DNA of 64,000 bases from Herbaspirillum sp. YR522. Lineage in GTDB: Bacteria > Pseudomonadota > Gammaproteobacteria > Burkholderiales > Burkholderiaceae_D. The position numbers and the translations under genes were made by a program. Within the stretch, counting starts at the first letter, position 1, and each line of letters begins with the position of its first letter. The notes under the pieces were generated by a model. That model had not been told where the DNA came from. It ran no database searches and worked only from the letters and a program-made list of their open reading frames with translations. Of the stretch, positions 54,207 to 64,000 are shown piece after piece. The stretch lies in the NCBI RefSeq assembly GCF_000282575.1, contig NZ_AKJA01000017.1, positions 1 through 64,000 on the forward strand, given 5' to 3'.

Positions 54207-54947
54207 TCAGGCAGCCGCGGCATCCGCCACCGCTTCCGGTGGCGGCGGTTCGAAGCGCCATACGCAAGCGCCCCGGACTTCCTTGTCCAACTGGTTCAGC
54301 ACGCCTTCGTGCAAGGCCAGTTCCTCGTCGCTGGCGGCGATCACGATGATGTCGGCCAGTGGCGTAGCCTCGAGCGCCAAGGCATTGGCCGCCTGGTCCT
54401 CGCTGCTGCCCAGGTCCATCGTCAGCGTGTTCTGGCCGCGGGTCATGGCCAGGTACACCTCCGACAGCAGTGCCGCATCGAGCAAGCCGCCATGCAGGGT
54501 ACGGTGCGCGTTCGAGATGCCGTAGCGGTCGCACAGGGCATCGAGCGAATTGCGGCGCCCGGGGTGCTGCTCCTTGGCCATCTGCAACGAGTCGATCACG
54601 CTGTCGACGTGCTCGCTGAACTTGGGCAGGCCCAGCAGGGCCAGCTCCGCGTCCAGAAAGCCGACGTCGAAGGGTGCATTGTGGATGATGATCTGGGCCC
54701 CGCGCACGTAGTCCAGGAACTCGGCGGCGATCTGCTTGAAGGTCGGCTTGTCAGACAGGAACTCGGTGGTCAGGCCGTGCACCGCCAGCGCCCCTTCTTC
54801 CGAGTCGCGCTCGGGGTTGATGTAGAAGTGCAAGTTGCGACCCGACAGCTGGCGGTTCAGCAGTTCGACGCAGCCGATTTCGAGGATGCGGTTGCCGGCG
54901 CGTGGCGACAGCCCGGTGGTTTCGGTATCGAGGACGATCTGGCGCAT
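54207..54947 (-). CDS. dnaQ: DNA polymerase III epsilon subunit (3'-5' proofreading exonuclease)
   Basis: The 246-residue protein has the exonuclease motifs ExoI VLDTETTGLSP (Asp7, Glu9), ExoII IIHNAPFDVGFLD and ExoIII with HGGLLDAALLSEVYL. A variable acidic linker and C terminus that binds alpha follow. It is encoded next to rnhA on the same strand, as in many beta-proteobacteria. Confidence 0.95.
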   Translation of the reverse strand: MRQIVLDTETTGLSPRAGNRILEIGCVELLNRQLSGRNLHFYINPERDSEEGALAVHGLTTEFLSDKPTFKQIAAEFLDYVRGAQIIIHNAPFDVGFLDAELALLGLPKFSEHVDSVIDSLQMAKEQHPGRRNSLDALCDRYGISNAHRTLHGGLLDAALLSEVYLAMTRGQNTLTMDLGSSEDQAANALALEATPLADIIVIAASDEELALHEGVLNQLDKEVRGACVWRFEPPPPEAVADAAAA

Positions 54948-54992
54948 GAGGGCTATTCCTGGTGAAGACTTTCGATTGGCTCGATGACCGGC

Positions 54993-55427
54993 TCAGCGTG
55001 CCGTCTCGACCCCGCGATTGGCCAGCTGGTCGGCGCGCTCGTTGCCGGCATGACCATTGTGGCCGCGCACCCAGCGCCATTCGACCTGGTGCTCGGCCTG
55101 GGCCGCGTCGAGCGCCTGCCACAGGTCGGCATTCTTGACCGGCTCGCGGGCGGCGGTCTTCCAGCCGCGCGCCTTCCAACCGTGGATCCACTCGCTGATC
55201 CCCTTCTGGACGTACTGGCTGTCGGTGTGCACCACCACTTCGCAGGGCCGCTTGAGCACCGTCAATGCCTGGATCACCGCCATCAGCTCCATGCGGTTGT
55301 TGGTGGTATTGCGTTCGCCACCGAAGATTTCCTTCTCCTGGCCGTTGAACACCAGCAGGGCACCCCAGCCACCCAGCCCGGGATTGCCCTTGCAAGCGCC
55401 ATCCGAATAAATATCTACCTTGTCCAT
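54993..55427 (-). CDS. rnhA: Ribonuclease HI
   Basis: The 144-residue enzyme has the DEDD active site: Asp in [16 protein letters not shown], Glu in [13 protein letters not shown], Asp in [11 protein letters not shown] and Asp in [10 protein letters not shown]. It degrades RNA in RNA-DNA hybrids. The gap to the methyltransferase stop upstream is 46 bases. Confidence 0.96.
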   Translation of the reverse strand: MDKVDIYSDGACKGNPGLGGWGALLVFNGQEKEIFGGERNTTNNRMELMAVIQALTVLKRPCEVVVHTDSQYVQKGISEWIHGWKARGWKTAAREPVKNADLWQALDAAQAEHQVEWRWVRGHNGHAGNERADQLANRGVETAR

Positions 55428-55473
55428 GCTCTTGTCCGTTGTTGCATCAATGCGAGGCCGCGATCATACCCGA

Positions 55474-56253
55474 TCACTGGCCGTCGGACTTGTGAATGCG
55501 GTTGGTGGCCGGCACGCCACGCGGCGCCTTGACCTTCTGCCGGCTCAGCGCCGGCCCGACCAGGCGCATGCCCGGCACGCGCTTGATCGCCTGTACGATG
55601 TAGACCGCGCCGAAGTAAGGCCACCAGCGGTCGCCCGCCTGTTCCATGAAGCCAAACCGCTGCAGCCATTTCTCGGTTTCGCACGGCGGTGCGTAGCAGC
55701 CGAAATGGCCGCGATTGACTTCCATGTTGAGCAGCTTGAGCCAATCCTTGAGGCGCGGCAGGCGGATGAACTCGCCATCGCGCGGCAAGAAATGGGCGCC
55801 GGTCAGGCGCCCGCCCGCCTGGCGCAACCCCCACAAGCTGCTGGGATTGAAGCCGCAGATGATCAACTGCCCTTCCGGGATCAGCACCCGCTCGACCTCG
55901 CGCAACACCTGGTGCGGCTCGGCGGCAAATTCCAGCACATGCGGCAGCACCACCAGGTCCAGGCTCTGCGAGGCAAACGGCAATTCGCAGAAATCATGCA
56001 CCAGCACCTGCGGTATCTCGAGCTGCGACTGGTTCTCGCCCGGCATCACGTTATCGGTCAACCAGCGATACGGCATGCGGTTGGCCTGCAAGGCGTGGAT
56101 CTGGGGCGAGCCGAGCTGCACCGCGTTGAAGCCGAAGATGTCGGCCGTGAGGGTATTGAGATGCTGCTGCTCCCACTGGCGCAGGTAAGTCCCGGTCGGG
56201 GTCTGCAACCAGGAGGCCAGGTCTATAATCTGCGCTTGCGCATTTTCAATCAT
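55474..56253 (-). CDS. Class I SAM-dependent methyltransferase
   Basis: The 259-residue protein belongs to the methyltransferase family usually encoded beside rnhA and gloB. The fold is seen in [17 protein letters not shown] and [22 protein letters not shown] (motif post-I to III); the GxG SAM loop is degenerate ([14 protein letters not shown]). Substrate unknown. It is divergent from gloB with only 12 bases between start codons, so they share a regulatory region. Confidence 0.88.
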   Translation of the reverse strand: MIENAQAQIIDLASWLQTPTGTYLRQWEQQHLNTLTADIFGFNAVQLGSPQIHALQANRMPYRWLTDNVMPGENQSQLEIPQVLVHDFCELPFASQSLDLVVLPHVLEFAAEPHQVLREVERVLIPEGQLIICGFNPSSLWGLRQAGGRLTGAHFLPRDGEFIRLPRLKDWLKLLNMEVNRGHFGCYAPPCETEKWLQRFGFMEQAGDRWWPYFGAVYIVQAIKRVPGMRLVGPALSRQKVKAPRGVPATNRIHKSDGQ

Positions 56254-56265
56254 TCAATCACGCCT

Positions 56266-57087
56266 ATGACCGAGCAGCCAGCCACGCCAGCCACCCGGGA
56301 TCCGAAATCTGCATTGGCCGTCCTGGCCGTGCCGGCCTTCGACGACAACTATTTGTGGCTGATCCATGACGGCCACCAGGCCGCCGTGGTCGACCCGGGC
56401 GACGCTGCCCCGGTGCTGGCCGCGCTGGCGGCTAACCGGCTCACGCTGGGCGCTATTCTACTGACTCATCATCATGCTGACCATGTCGGCGGCGTGCTCG
56501 AGCTGGCCGGGGCCTATCCGGGCCTGCCAGTCTATGGCCCGGCGCGCGAATCCATCGCCGGCGTAACCCATCGACTGGCCGAAGGCGACGAGGTCGAGTT
56601 GCCGCAATGGCAACTGATCTTCAAGGTCATCGATGTGCCTGGCCACACATCGGGACATATCGCCTACCATGCCGCCAGCGCCAGCATGCTGTTTTGCGGA
56701 GACACGCTGTTTGCCGGCGGCTGCGGCCGTATCTTCGAAGGCACCCCGGCACAGATGAGCCAATCACTTGCCAGGCTGGCAAGCCTGCCGCCGGCCACCG
56801 CCGTGTATTGTGCCCACGAATACACATTGTCCAACCTGCGTTTTGCCGCCGTCGTCGAGCCTGGCAATGCCGCGCTGCACGAGCGCATCGCCTTCGAGAC
56901 CGCCAAGCGGCAACGACAGCAGCCCACGGTGCCATCGACCGTCGGATTGGAGCGGTCTACCAACCCCTTCCTGCGGTGCGGCCAGGCCGAAATCATCGAA
57001 TCGCTGCAGAAGGCCGGTCGTTTGCAGAACATGGACGAAGTTGCGGTATTCGCAGCGCTGCGCGAATGGAAGAATGTCTACAAGTAG
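56266..57087 (+). CDS. gloB: Hydroxyacylglutathione hydrolase (glyoxalase II)
   Basis: The 273-residue metallo-beta-lactamase-fold enzyme has the zinc motif [10 protein letters not shown] (67-76), [11 protein letters not shown] and [19 protein letters not shown]. It hydrolyses S-lactoylglutathione to lactate and glutathione. The start 56266 gives a short N-terminal extension ([16 protein letters not shown]) relative to family members; an internal start is possible but no better site is seen. Confidence 0.95.
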   Translation: MTEQPATPATRDPKSALAVLAVPAFDDNYLWLIHDGHQAAVVDPGDAAPVLAALAANRLTLGAILLTHHHADHVGGVLELAGAYPGLPVYGPARESIAGVTHRLAEGDEVELPQWQLIFKVIDVPGHTSGHIAYHAASASMLFCGDTLFAGGCGRIFEGTPAQMSQSLARLASLPPATAVYCAHEYTLSNLRFAAVVEPGNAALHERIAFETAKRQRQQPTVPSTVGLERSTNPFLRCGQAEIIESLQKAGRLQNMDEVAVFAALREWKNVYK

Positions 57088-57163
57088 CGATCCGTTGCAG
57101 CGATAAAGCGGCAAGTTGAACGAAGATCCCAGCGGCTGCTTTGTAACAGGGGCATTTTTTTAC

Positions 57164-57193
57164 TTGACTGTAGAAAAGGGTCTTCCGTACACT
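57164..57193 (+). promoter_or_regulatory. Probable sigma-70 promoter of mltD
   Basis: TTGACT (57164-57169) and TACACT (57188-57193) are 18 bases apart in the 335-base gap between gloB and mltD. This leaves a leader of about 220 bases; nothing else is evident in the gap. Confidence 0.5.
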
Positions 57194-57422
57194 CGCTCCA
57201 TTCCTCATTTTGGGGCGCGATTTTTTACGTATTCTTACGTCGGATTTCGCTTGCTGCTGACACCGCACCGTTCGGCAGGACCTCAGCAGTTTCGATGCCG
57301 CATCTTATGCGACTGACCCGATGACATGATTTGCGGCAGTCTGCCGGCGCACTCTTCGATGGCGCCGCGACTGCATGGCAATTGTTGCAACTCTTTAGCC
57401 CCTGGCACAGGACATCGCCCAC

Positions 57423-58964
57423 ATGCAGCGAACACTGAAGACCCTAGCTATCGCCGTACTGCTTTGCGCTGGCACCCCGCTGCTCTCCCACGCCAACGAC
57501 ATCTCGATCTACCCCGCTCCCTTCAATGCGATCAACCCCGAACTGGCCGGCAACGCGCTGCCGGGGATGAACGACATCGATATCTGGACCCGTATCCGCA
57601 AGGGCTTCGGCATTCCCGACCTCGATAACACGCTGGTCGAGAGCCAGACGCAGTGGTACAGCTCGCGCCCCGACTACATCCAGCGCACCACCGTGCGCGC
57701 CTCGCGTTATCTGTTTCACGTAGTGCAAGAACTGGAAAAGCGCGGCATGCCGACCGAACTGGCGCTGCTGCCCTTCATCGAGTCGGCCTTCAACCCGGAA
57801 GCGCTGTCGACCGCCAAGGCGGCCGGCATGTGGCAGTTCATCCCTTCAACCGGGCGCGACTACAACCTCAAGCAGAACATGTTTACCGACGAGCGCCGCG
57901 ACGTACTGGCCTCCACCGATGCCGCGCTGAACTATCTCCAGAAGCTCTACGGCATGTTCGGCGACTGGCAACTGGCACTGGCGGCCTATAACTGGGGCGA
58001 AGGCTCGGTGCAGCGCGCAGTCAACCGCAACCTGGCCGCAGGCCTGCCGATCGACTTCAATACGCTGTCGGCGCAGATGCCCAACGAGACACGCAACTAC
58101 GTACCCAAGCTGCAGGCGGTCAAGAACATCATTGCCAATCCGGCATCGTTCGAGATCGCCCTGCCCAAGGTCGACAACCAGCCCTACTTCGTCACCATCG
58201 GCAAGACCCGCAATATCGACGTCAAGGTAGCGGCGCAACTGGCCGAACTGTCGCTGGACGAATTCAAGGCGCTCAACCCGCAATTCAATCGCCCGGTCAT
58301 CATCGGCAGTGACGATACCAAGATCCTGCTGCCCGAGACCAATGCCGAGAAGTTCAAGTCGAACATGTCGAAGTGGACCCAGGCCTTCACCAGCTGGACT
58401 TCGCACACCGTCTCCAGCGCCCGTGAACGCATCGAGACCATCGCCAGCAAGTTCGGCACCACCCCTGAGGTGATCCGCAGCGTCAACCAGATTCCGCCGC
58501 GCATGGTGTTGAAGGCCGGTTCGACCATCCTGGTGCCGAGATCCGAAGAAGCCACCTCGCTCGATACCGACCTCACCCCCGAGATCGCCGACAATGCACG
58601 CCTGGCCATCGCCCCCGATGTGCCCGAGACCCGCCGCATCTACGTCAAGGCAGGCAAGCGCGACACCCTGGCTGGCATCGCCGGCCGCTATCGCGTCAGC
58701 GTGGCCCAGCTGCGCGAGTGGAACGGCCTCAAGCGCGATACCCTGGCCGCCGGCCAGAGCCTGCAATTGAATGTACCCAACGTGGCGCGTGGCGCAGCCC
58801 CTACCCGCGTCGCCTCGCATCGTGCGGCGCCGGCCGCCCCGGCGCGACGCCAGGTCGCGACAGCCAAGGCACCGGTGCGCAAGGCCGCGGCAGCGCCGGT
58901 TCGCAAGGTGGCCGCCGCCAAGCCGATTACCCTGGCATCGGGCAACGGCGGGCGCAAGCAGTAA
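57423..58964 (+). CDS. mltD: Membrane-bound lytic murein transglycosylase D
   Basis: The 513-residue protein has a signal peptide (1-24, ending SHA), a family-1 SLT domain (about 105-225; catalytic Glu120 in LLPFIESAFNPEAL, then AAGMWQFIPSTGRDYNL and AYNWGEGSVQRA) and two LysM domains (about 340-380 and 405-450). The tail is Ala/Arg/Lys-rich. It cleaves peptidoglycan with 1,6-anhydro product. No lipobox is visible, unlike E. coli MltD. Confidence 0.94.
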   Translation: MQRTLKTLAIAVLLCAGTPLLSHANDISIYPAPFNAINPELAGNALPGMNDIDIWTRIRKGFGIPDLDNTLVESQTQWYSSRPDYIQRTTVRASRYLFHVVQELEKRGMPTELALLPFIESAFNPEALSTAKAAGMWQFIPSTGRDYNLKQNMFTDERRDVLASTDAALNYLQKLYGMFGDWQLALAAYNWGEGSVQRAVNRNLAAGLPIDFNTLSAQMPNETRNYVPKLQAVKNIIANPASFEIALPKVDNQPYFVTIGKTRNIDVKVAAQLAELSLDEFKALNPQFNRPVIIGSDDTKILLPETNAEKFKSNMSKWTQAFTSWTSHTVSSARERIETIASKFGTTPEVIRSVNQIPPRMVLKAGSTILVPRSEEATSLDTDLTPEIADNARLAIAPDVPETRRIYVKAGKRDTLAGIAGRYRVSVAQLREWNGLKRDTLAAGQSLQLNVPNVARGAAPTRVASHRAAPAAPARRQVATAKAPVRKAAAAPVRKVAAAKPITLASGNGGRKQ

Positions 58965-59070
58965 GACAGCACGGAAGAATCCGGAGGATACCGGAGGAGA
59001 CAGCAGCCTGGCTGCAAGCAGGATCACACCAACGCCATCAGAACAATATCGTTGCGTACAGTTTCATGTC

Positions 59071-59103
59071 ATGCCGTCCGGGTCGCACCGGACGGCATTT
59101 TTA
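59071..59103 (+). terminator. Rho-independent terminator of mltD
   Basis: A perfect 11-bp stem ATGCCGTCCGG/CCGGACGGCAT (59071-59081, 59088-59098), 6-base loop, then TTTTATT. It lies about 105 bases after mltD. Confidence 0.88.
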
Positions 59104-59116
59104 TTGGTACCGCCCC

Positions 59117-60721
59117 CTAGGTGTCGACGTTGGCGGCATAGGAGGCCGCCGACAGCAGGCGCTGGGTATAGGCGTGGCGTGGCTGCGCCATCAGCGCCTC
59201 GGTGGCGCCGGCCTCGACCACCTTGCCATCCTTCATCACCAGCACCTGGTGCGCCATGGCGCGCACCACGGCCAGGTCGTGCGTGATGAAAAGATAGGCC
59301 AGGCCATGGCGGCGCTGCAACTCGGCCAGCAACTGCAGCACCTGCTGCTGGACGGTGACGTCAAGCGCCGAGGTCGGCTCGTCGAGCAACAGCAATTCGG
59401 GCTGCAGCACCAGCGCCCGCGCAATGGCAATGCGCTGCCGCTGGCCGCCCGAGAACTCGTGCGGGTAGCGTTGCAGCATGTGCTCCGGCAGGCCCACTTC
59501 GGCCAGCGCATCGACCACCCGCGTGCGCTGCTGCGCCGGCGACAGCTCCGGATGATGCAAGGCCAGCCCTTCGCCGACGATCTGCAAGACGGTGCGCCGC
59601 GGCGACAACGAGGCATAGGGATCCTGGAACACCACCTGCATGCGCGAGCGCAAAGGGCGCAGGTCCGACGAGCGGCGCTCGGCAATGGACTGTCCATCGA
59701 AGACGATCGCGCCGCTGACCCGGGCCGGCGACAGGCGCAGCAAGGCCATGCCCAGGGTCGACTTGCCCGAACCCGATTCGCCCACGATGCCCAGTGTCTC
59801 GCCGCGCCGCAGCTGCAGGTCGACCCCGTCGACCGCGTGAAACAGGCGCTTGGCGAACCAGCCCTGCTTGATGGCATAGGTGCAGCGCAACTGCTCGGCC
59901 CGCAGTACTACCGGTGCGTCCGGCGCGACCTCGACCACATGGCGCTCTGGTCGGCTCTGCAGCAGCTTGCGGGTATAGGCATGCTGCGGGTCGGCAAACA
60001 ATCGGGCCGTCGGTGCGCTCTCGAGCAACCTGCCTTTTTCCATCACGCCCACCCGGTCGGCGAAATGACGCACCAGGTTCAGATCGTGCGAGATCATCAA
60101 CACGGCCATGTTGTCGTCGCGTTGCAATTGATTCAGCAGTTCCAGTATCTGCACCTGGATGGTCACGTCCAGCGCCGTGGTTGGCTCGTCGGCAATCAGC
60201 AGGCGCGGCTTGCACGCCAGCGCCATGGCGATCATCGCCCGCTGGCGCTGCCCGCCCGAGAGCTCGTGGGGATAGGCCCGCGCGCGCCGGGCCGGTTCCG
60301 GGATGCCGGTCTTGTCCAGCAATTGCACCGTGCGCAGCGCCGCCTGCCGGGCATCGACGCCCTCGTGGCGCATCAGCACCTCGGCAATCTGGTTGCCGAC
60401 GGTAAACAACGGATTGAGGGCCGTCATGGGCTCCTGGAAGATCATCGCCACATCATTGCCGCGCACCTGCTGCATCTGGCGCTCGCTCTTTTGCAGGATG
60501 TCGTGGCCATCGAGCAGGATCTGCCCACCATACCGTGCGTCCTGGTTCAACTTGAGCAACGCCAGCGCACTGACCGACTTGCCTGAACCGGACTCGCCCA
60601 CCAGCGCGAATTTTTCGCCGGGCGCGATGGCAAAGCTGACATCGTCCACCACGGTGCTATCGCCAAAGCGCACCACCAGGTTCTGCACCCGCAGCAGGTC
60701 TTGCATCGCTACCTGGCTCAT
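59117..60721 (-). CDS. yejF: Oligopeptide/microcin C ABC importer, fused ATP-binding protein
   Basis: The 534-residue protein carries two ABC domains: Walker [16 protein letters not shown] and signature [16 protein letters not shown] in the first, [15 protein letters not shown] and [15 protein letters not shown] in the second. Both have DEPT Walker B ends and Opp/Dpp C-terminal extensions (LLQSRP, RLLSA). It energises import by the two permeases. It overlaps the YejE-type permease gene by 4 bases. Confidence 0.94.
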   Translation of the reverse strand: MSQVAMQDLLRVQNLVVRFGDSTVVDDVSFAIAPGEKFALVGESGSGKSVSALALLKLNQDARYGGQILLDGHDILQKSERQMQQVRGNDVAMIFQEPMTALNPLFTVGNQIAEVLMRHEGVDARQAALRTVQLLDKTGIPEPARRARAYPHELSGGQRQRAMIAMALACKPRLLIADEPTTALDVTIQVQILELLNQLQRDDNMAVLMISHDLNLVRHFADRVGVMEKGRLLESAPTARLFADPQHAYTRKLLQSRPERHVVEVAPDAPVVLRAEQLRCTYAIKQGWFAKRLFHAVDGVDLQLRRGETLGIVGESGSGKSTLGMALLRLSPARVSGAIVFDGQSIAERRSSDLRPLRSRMQVVFQDPYASLSPRRTVLQIVGEGLALHHPELSPAQQRTRVVDALAEVGLPEHMLQRYPHEFSGGQRQRIAIARALVLQPELLLLDEPTSALDVTVQQQVLQLLAELQRRHGLAYLFITHDLAVVRAMAHQVLVMKDGKVVEAGATEALMAQPRHAYTQRLLSAASYAANVDT

Positions 60722-61779
60722 GCCTTCCTCCGCACGTCCAGGGCGTTACGCAAGGCGTCACCGATATTGGTCAGCAGCAGCAGCATGACCGTCAGCACCA
60801 GGAAAGTCGACAGCGCAATCCACCAGGCGTCGAGATTGTTCTTGCCCTGTGCCAGCAGCTCGCCCAGGCTGGGCGTGGATGGCGGCACCCCCAGGCCGAG
60901 GAAGTCGAGGCTGGTCAGCGCCAGGATCGCGCCGCTCATTCGAAACGGCAGGAAGGTCACCACCGTGGTCAGGCTGTTGGGCAGGATATGGCGCCAGATG
61001 ATGAGCCGGTCGGGCAGCCCCAAGGCACGTGCGGCCTGCACGTATTCGAGGTTGCGATTGCGCAGGAAATCGGCGCGCACGTAGTCCGACAGGCCCAGCC
61101 AGCCGAACAGCGACAGCAGGATCAGCAGCAGGCCCAGGCTGGGCTGGAAGATCGATGAAAAGATGATCAGCAGGTACAGTTCGGGCATCGAACCCCAGAT
61201 CTCGAGCAGGCGTTGCGCGAACAGGTCGGTGCGCCCGGCGAAATACCCCTGCAGCGCACCGAAGCCGATGCCCAGCACGATGCCGATGGCCGTCAGCGCC
61301 AGCCCGAACAGCACCGATACCCGGAACCCGTAGAGCAGGCGCGCCACCACATCTCGGCCACGGTCATCGGTGCCCAGCCAGTTCTCGGCCGAGGGCGCGG
61401 CCGGATTCGGTTCCTTGGCGAAGTAGTTGAGGGTGTCGTAGCTGTAGTGATTGAGCGGATACAGCGCCCAGTTGCCGTCCTTCTGGAATTGGTGACGAAT
61501 GAATGGATCGAGGTAGTCGGCCGGCGAATCGAAGTCGCCGCCGAAGCTCTTGTCGGAATAGTCGTGCACCAGCGGGAACATCAACTTCCCGTTGTAGCGC
61601 GCCACCAGCGGCTTGTCGTTGGAGACCAGCTCGGCACCCAGGCTGATGACGAACAGCACGCCGAAGATCAGCAGGCTCCAGTAGCCGCGCCTACTGGCGC
61701 GAAAACGCAACCAGATGCGACGGCCGGGAGAGATCGATGGCGCCGGGGAAGACGCGGGAGAAGTCTGCGTTGCGCTCAT
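60718..61779 (-). CDS. yejE: ABC importer permease, YejE-like
   Basis: The 353-residue membrane protein has an N-terminal helix (GYWSLLIFGVLFVISLGAELV), an OppC-type periplasmic insert (WLGTDDRGRDVVARLLYGFR) and five further helices ending in the EAA-type loop (RALGLPDRLIIWRHILPNSL). It overlaps yejF and yejB by 4 bases each. Confidence 0.93.
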   Translation of the reverse strand: MSATQTSPASSPAPSISPGRRIWLRFRASRRGYWSLLIFGVLFVISLGAELVSNDKPLVARYNGKLMFPLVHDYSDKSFGGDFDSPADYLDPFIRHQFQKDGNWALYPLNHYSYDTLNYFAKEPNPAAPSAENWLGTDDRGRDVVARLLYGFRVSVLFGLALTAIGIVLGIGFGALQGYFAGRTDLFAQRLLEIWGSMPELYLLIIFSSIFQPSLGLLLILLSLFGWLGLSDYVRADFLRNRNLEYVQAARALGLPDRLIIWRHILPNSLTTVVTFLPFRMSGAILALTSLDFLGLGVPPSTPSLGELLAQGKNNLDAWWIALSTFLVLTVMLLLLTNIGDALRNALDVRRKA

Positions 61780-62846
61780 TTGTCCAGGCTTTCGAATTGC
61801 ACGCGTGGATCGGCCCAGACATAGCAGAGGTCGCCCAGCAGCTTGACCACCAGGCCGATCAATGTGAAGAGATACAGGGTACCCATGACCACCGGATAAT
61901 CGCGCCGGATCACCGATTCATAGGACAGCAGGCCCAGTCCATCGAGCGAGAACAGCGTCTCGATGAGCAGGCTGCCGGCGAAGAAGGCGCCGATGAAAGC
62001 GGCCGGGAAACCGGTGACCAGCGGGATGAGCGCATTGCGGAACACGTGCTTGTACAGTACCCGGTGTTCGGACAGGCCCTTGGCGCGCGCAGTCAACACG
62101 TACTGCTTGCGGATCTCCTCGAGGAAGGTGTTCTTGGTCAGCATGGTGGTGACGGCAAAGGCGCCCGCCACCGAGGCCGTCACCGGCAACGTGATATGCC
62201 ACAGGTAGTCGGTCACCCGGCCCAGCAGCGACAGGGTCTGCCAGTTGTCGGATGTCAAACCCCGCAATGGAAACCACTGCAGGAAACTGCCGCCGCCAAA
62301 TACCACCAGCAGGAACACCCCCAGCACGAACCCGGGGATCGAATAGCCGACCAGCACCAGGGCACTGGTGAGCCCATCGAAGCGGCTGCCCTCGCGCACC
62401 GCCTTGGCGATACCCAGCGGTATCGAGATCAGATAGGTCAGCAGGAAGGTCCACAGGCCGATGGTGATCGACACCGGCAGCTTGGACTTGACCAGCGACC
62501 AGACATCGCCGTGATGATAGAAGCTACGGCCCAGGTCGAAACTCAGGAAACCCTTGAGCATGGTCCAGAAGCGCTCGGCCGGCGGCTTGTCGAAACCGTA
62601 CAGCTTCTTGATCTCGGCCACCCGCGCCTCATCGATGCCCTGGCGCCCCCGGTAGCCGGCCGCGCCCGATGCGGCTCCGCCGCCGGAGGCCTCACCGGCG
62701 CCGCCGCGCCCCTTCATCTCGATCATGGCCTGCTCGACCGGGCCACCCGGCACGAACTGGATCACCGCAAAGGTGATGGCGATGACGCCAAACAGCGTCG
62801 GCACCATCAGCAGCACCCGCTTCAATATATAAGTCCAGATATTCAT
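61776..62846 (-). CDS. yejB: ABC importer permease, YejB-like
   Basis: The 356-residue permease starts MNIWTYILKRVLLMVPTLFGVIAITF, as in DppB/YejB proteins, has a Gly-rich loop insert (about 40-75) typical of YejB, and an EAA loop RAKGLSEHRVLYKHVFRNALIPL. Together with YejE it forms the channel. Confidence 0.93.
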   Translation of the reverse strand: MNIWTYILKRVLLMVPTLFGVIAITFAVIQFVPGGPVEQAMIEMKGRGGAGEASGGGAASGAAGYRGRQGIDEARVAEIKKLYGFDKPPAERFWTMLKGFLSFDLGRSFYHHGDVWSLVKSKLPVSITIGLWTFLLTYLISIPLGIAKAVREGSRFDGLTSALVLVGYSIPGFVLGVFLLVVFGGGSFLQWFPLRGLTSDNWQTLSLLGRVTDYLWHITLPVTASVAGAFAVTTMLTKNTFLEEIRKQYVLTARAKGLSEHRVLYKHVFRNALIPLVTGFPAAFIGAFFAGSLLIETLFSLDGLGLLSYESVIRRDYPVVMGTLYLFTLIGLVVKLLGDLCYVWADPRVQFESLDK

Positions 62847-62877
62847 GCTCGTCTCAGGCTAGCCGGGATTGGTGTAT

Positions 62878-64000
62878 TCATCGCGCCCTCTCTTCCCACC
62901 AGGTGCCGATCACGTAGGGGTCGGCCTGGTAATACAGCGGCGCCTTGGCCGGGATGCCAAAGCGGTTCTGGTAGGCGATGCGATGGGTCGACGAGTACCA
63001 GTGCGGTACCACGATGTACTTGTGCAGCAGCACCCGGTCCAGCGCGCGGGCCGCCGCCGTCAGCCGGGGCCGGGAATCGGCCGCCACCAGCGCCTGCACC
63101 AGTTGGTCCACCACCGGGTCCTTCAAGCCCCAGGCGTTATTGGAGCCCTTCTCGTCGGCCGCCTTGGAGCCGAACATGTCGAACATCTCGTTGCCGGGGC
63201 TGCTGACGTCGGGAAACCGGATGCTGGTCATGTCGAAGTCGAATTCTTCCATGCGCTTGGCCACCAGCGCGTAGTCGGCCGTGCGCTGCGAGACATCGAT
63301 GCCAAGCGTGCGCAGGTTGCGGGCGAACACACTGACCACGCGCGACATCGCGCCCTGGTCGTCGAGGATCTCGAACGACAGCGGCTGGCCCTTCGCATTG
63401 CGCACCGCGCCGTCGCGGTAGACCCAGCCGGCCTCGGCCAGCAGCGTGCGCGCGCGCCGCAGGTTTTCGCGCAGCGAGCCGGGCGGATTGGTGTTGGGCG
63501 GCACCGGTGCCGGGCCGAACACGGCCGGATCGATCTTGCCGCCGCCGGCCTGGATCGACTTGAGCAGCGCCAGTTCGTCACCTTCGGGCACGCCGGTGGC
63601 GGCCAGCTGGCTATTGTTGAAGAACGAATAGATGCGGGTGTACTGGCTGTAGAACAGCTGCCGGTTCATCCACTCGTAGTCCAGCGCCAGCCCGATGGCC
63701 TGGCGCACCCGCACATCCTTGAATTGGTCGCGCCGCAGGTTCATCACGAATCCCTGCATGCCGGCGCCGTTGGAATGCCTGAATTCCTTCTTGATGATGC
63801 GGCCGTCGCGGAACTGCGGCCCGGTATAGCTGCGGGCCCAGTTCTTGGCGCTGTATTCCACCACCACATCGAATTCGCCCGCCTTGAACGCCTGCAGGCG
63901 CGCCACGTCGTCGGCATAGAAGCGATAGACGATGCGCTCGAAGTTGTACATGCCGCGCCGGCTGGGCACCTGCTGGCCCCAGTAGTCGGGATTGCGGCGA
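62878..64000 (-). CDS. yejA: Extracellular solute-binding protein, YejA-like (5' part outside window)
   Basis: The frame is open to the right edge, so the signal peptide and N-terminal part are missing. The visible 373 residues include NPDYWGQQVPSRRGMYNFERI, VRQAIGLALDYEWMNRQLFY and the C-terminal YYQADPYVIGTWWEERAR, matching family 5 binding proteins of the YejABEF system. It delivers oligopeptides or microcin C-like compounds to the permeases. It lies 31 bases before yejB. Confidence 0.93.
   Translation of the reverse strand, partial: RRNPDYWGQQVPSRRGMYNFERIVYRFYADDVARLQAFKAGEFDVVVEYSAKNWARSYTGPQFRDGRIIKKEFRHSNGAGMQGFVMNLRRDQFKDVRVRQAIGLALDYEWMNRQLFYSQYTRIYSFFNNSQLAATGVPEGDELALLKSIQAGGGKIDPAVFGPAPVPPNTNPPGSLRENLRRARTLLAEAGWVYRDGAVRNAKGQPLSFEILDDQGAMSRVVSVFARNLRTLGIDVSQRTADYALVAKRMEEFDFDMTSIRFPDVSSPGNEMFDMFGSKAADEKGSNNAWGLKDPVVDQLVQALVAADSRPRLTAAARALDRVLLHKYIVVPHWYSSTHRIAYQNRFGIPAKAPLYYQADPYVIGTWWEERAR

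Noticed and set aside
57116-57316. 66-residue ORF upstream of mltD
   Set aside because: Overlaps the predicted mltD promoter, no ribosome site, no recognisable content.
1-64000. CRISPR array, prophage, insertion sequence or integrase
   Set aside because: No regular direct-repeat spacing, no transposase or phage genes among the recognisable products.

Overview
The window is a GC-rich (low to mid 60s % by eye) chromosomal segment of a Gram-negative bacterium. Strong third-position GC, many Gram-negative envelope lipoproteins, and the combination maeB / thiL-pgpA-cinA / pyrF / dacB plus dnaQ-rnhA-methyltransferase-gloB-mltD point to Betaproteobacteria, Burkholderiales, most likely Oxalobacteraceae (Herbaspirillum-like). 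The family is inferred from gene content; no 16S gene is present. I see no insertion sequence, prophage or CRISPR array.

Region 1 (1-2855): a truncated GH5-type hydrolase, divergent from a hexose-phosphate mutarotase, then a small secreted protein, tRNA-Leu(CAA) and a strong terminator. Region 2 (3113-20953): a long, tightly coupled plus-strand operon that looks like a complete aryl-polyene (APE, xanthomonadin-like) pigment locus. It has a chain-length factor, two ACPs, an adenylation-dehydratase fusion, two acyltransferases, a glycosyltransferase, an aromatic amino acid ammonia-lyase, a thioesterase, a LolA-like carrier, an MMPL exporter, an FAD oxidoreductase, a DUF3261 lipoprotein, two ketosynthases, a dehydratase, a ketoreductase and its own phosphopantetheinyl transferase. 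Most junctions overlap by 1-14 bases. A lipoprotein set follows (21034-24120), including a CsgG/DUF4810/DUF799 trio.

Region 3 (24145-31308, minus strand): a DctD/MifR-type sigma-54 activator, its DctB-like kinase, an MHS-family organic-acid transporter with a convincing sigma-54 promoter, and NADP malic enzyme maeB. Together these suggest C4-dicarboxylate or 2-oxoglutarate uptake and metabolism. Region 4 (31743-37640): housekeeping genes thiL, pgpA, a cinA-type amidase, pyrF and dacB, then a MASE2-GGDEF diguanylate cyclase. Region 5 (37641-41732): an unusual intergenic stretch holding a nested hairpin, a small membrane-protein ORF and a ~550-nt leader in front of a P-type Mg2+ ATPase gene. 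The leader contains short ORFs, one of which (MQQEPP) resembles acidic/proline-rich magnesium-sensing leader peptides.

Region 6 (41838-49894): a sensory module on the minus strand (CHASE3-GAF hybrid kinase with three receivers, CheR, stand-alone CheB, REC-kinase), followed by envelope proteins. Region 7 (50009-53948): a TctD/TctE-like two-component pair, a DHA2-type MFS exporter and two tandem inverted-repeat-bounded repeat units. Region 8 (54018-64000): tRNA-Val(CAC), dnaQ, rnhA, a methyltransferase, gloB, mltD, and the yejABEF-type oligopeptide/microcin C ABC importer, whose binding-protein gene runs off the right edge.
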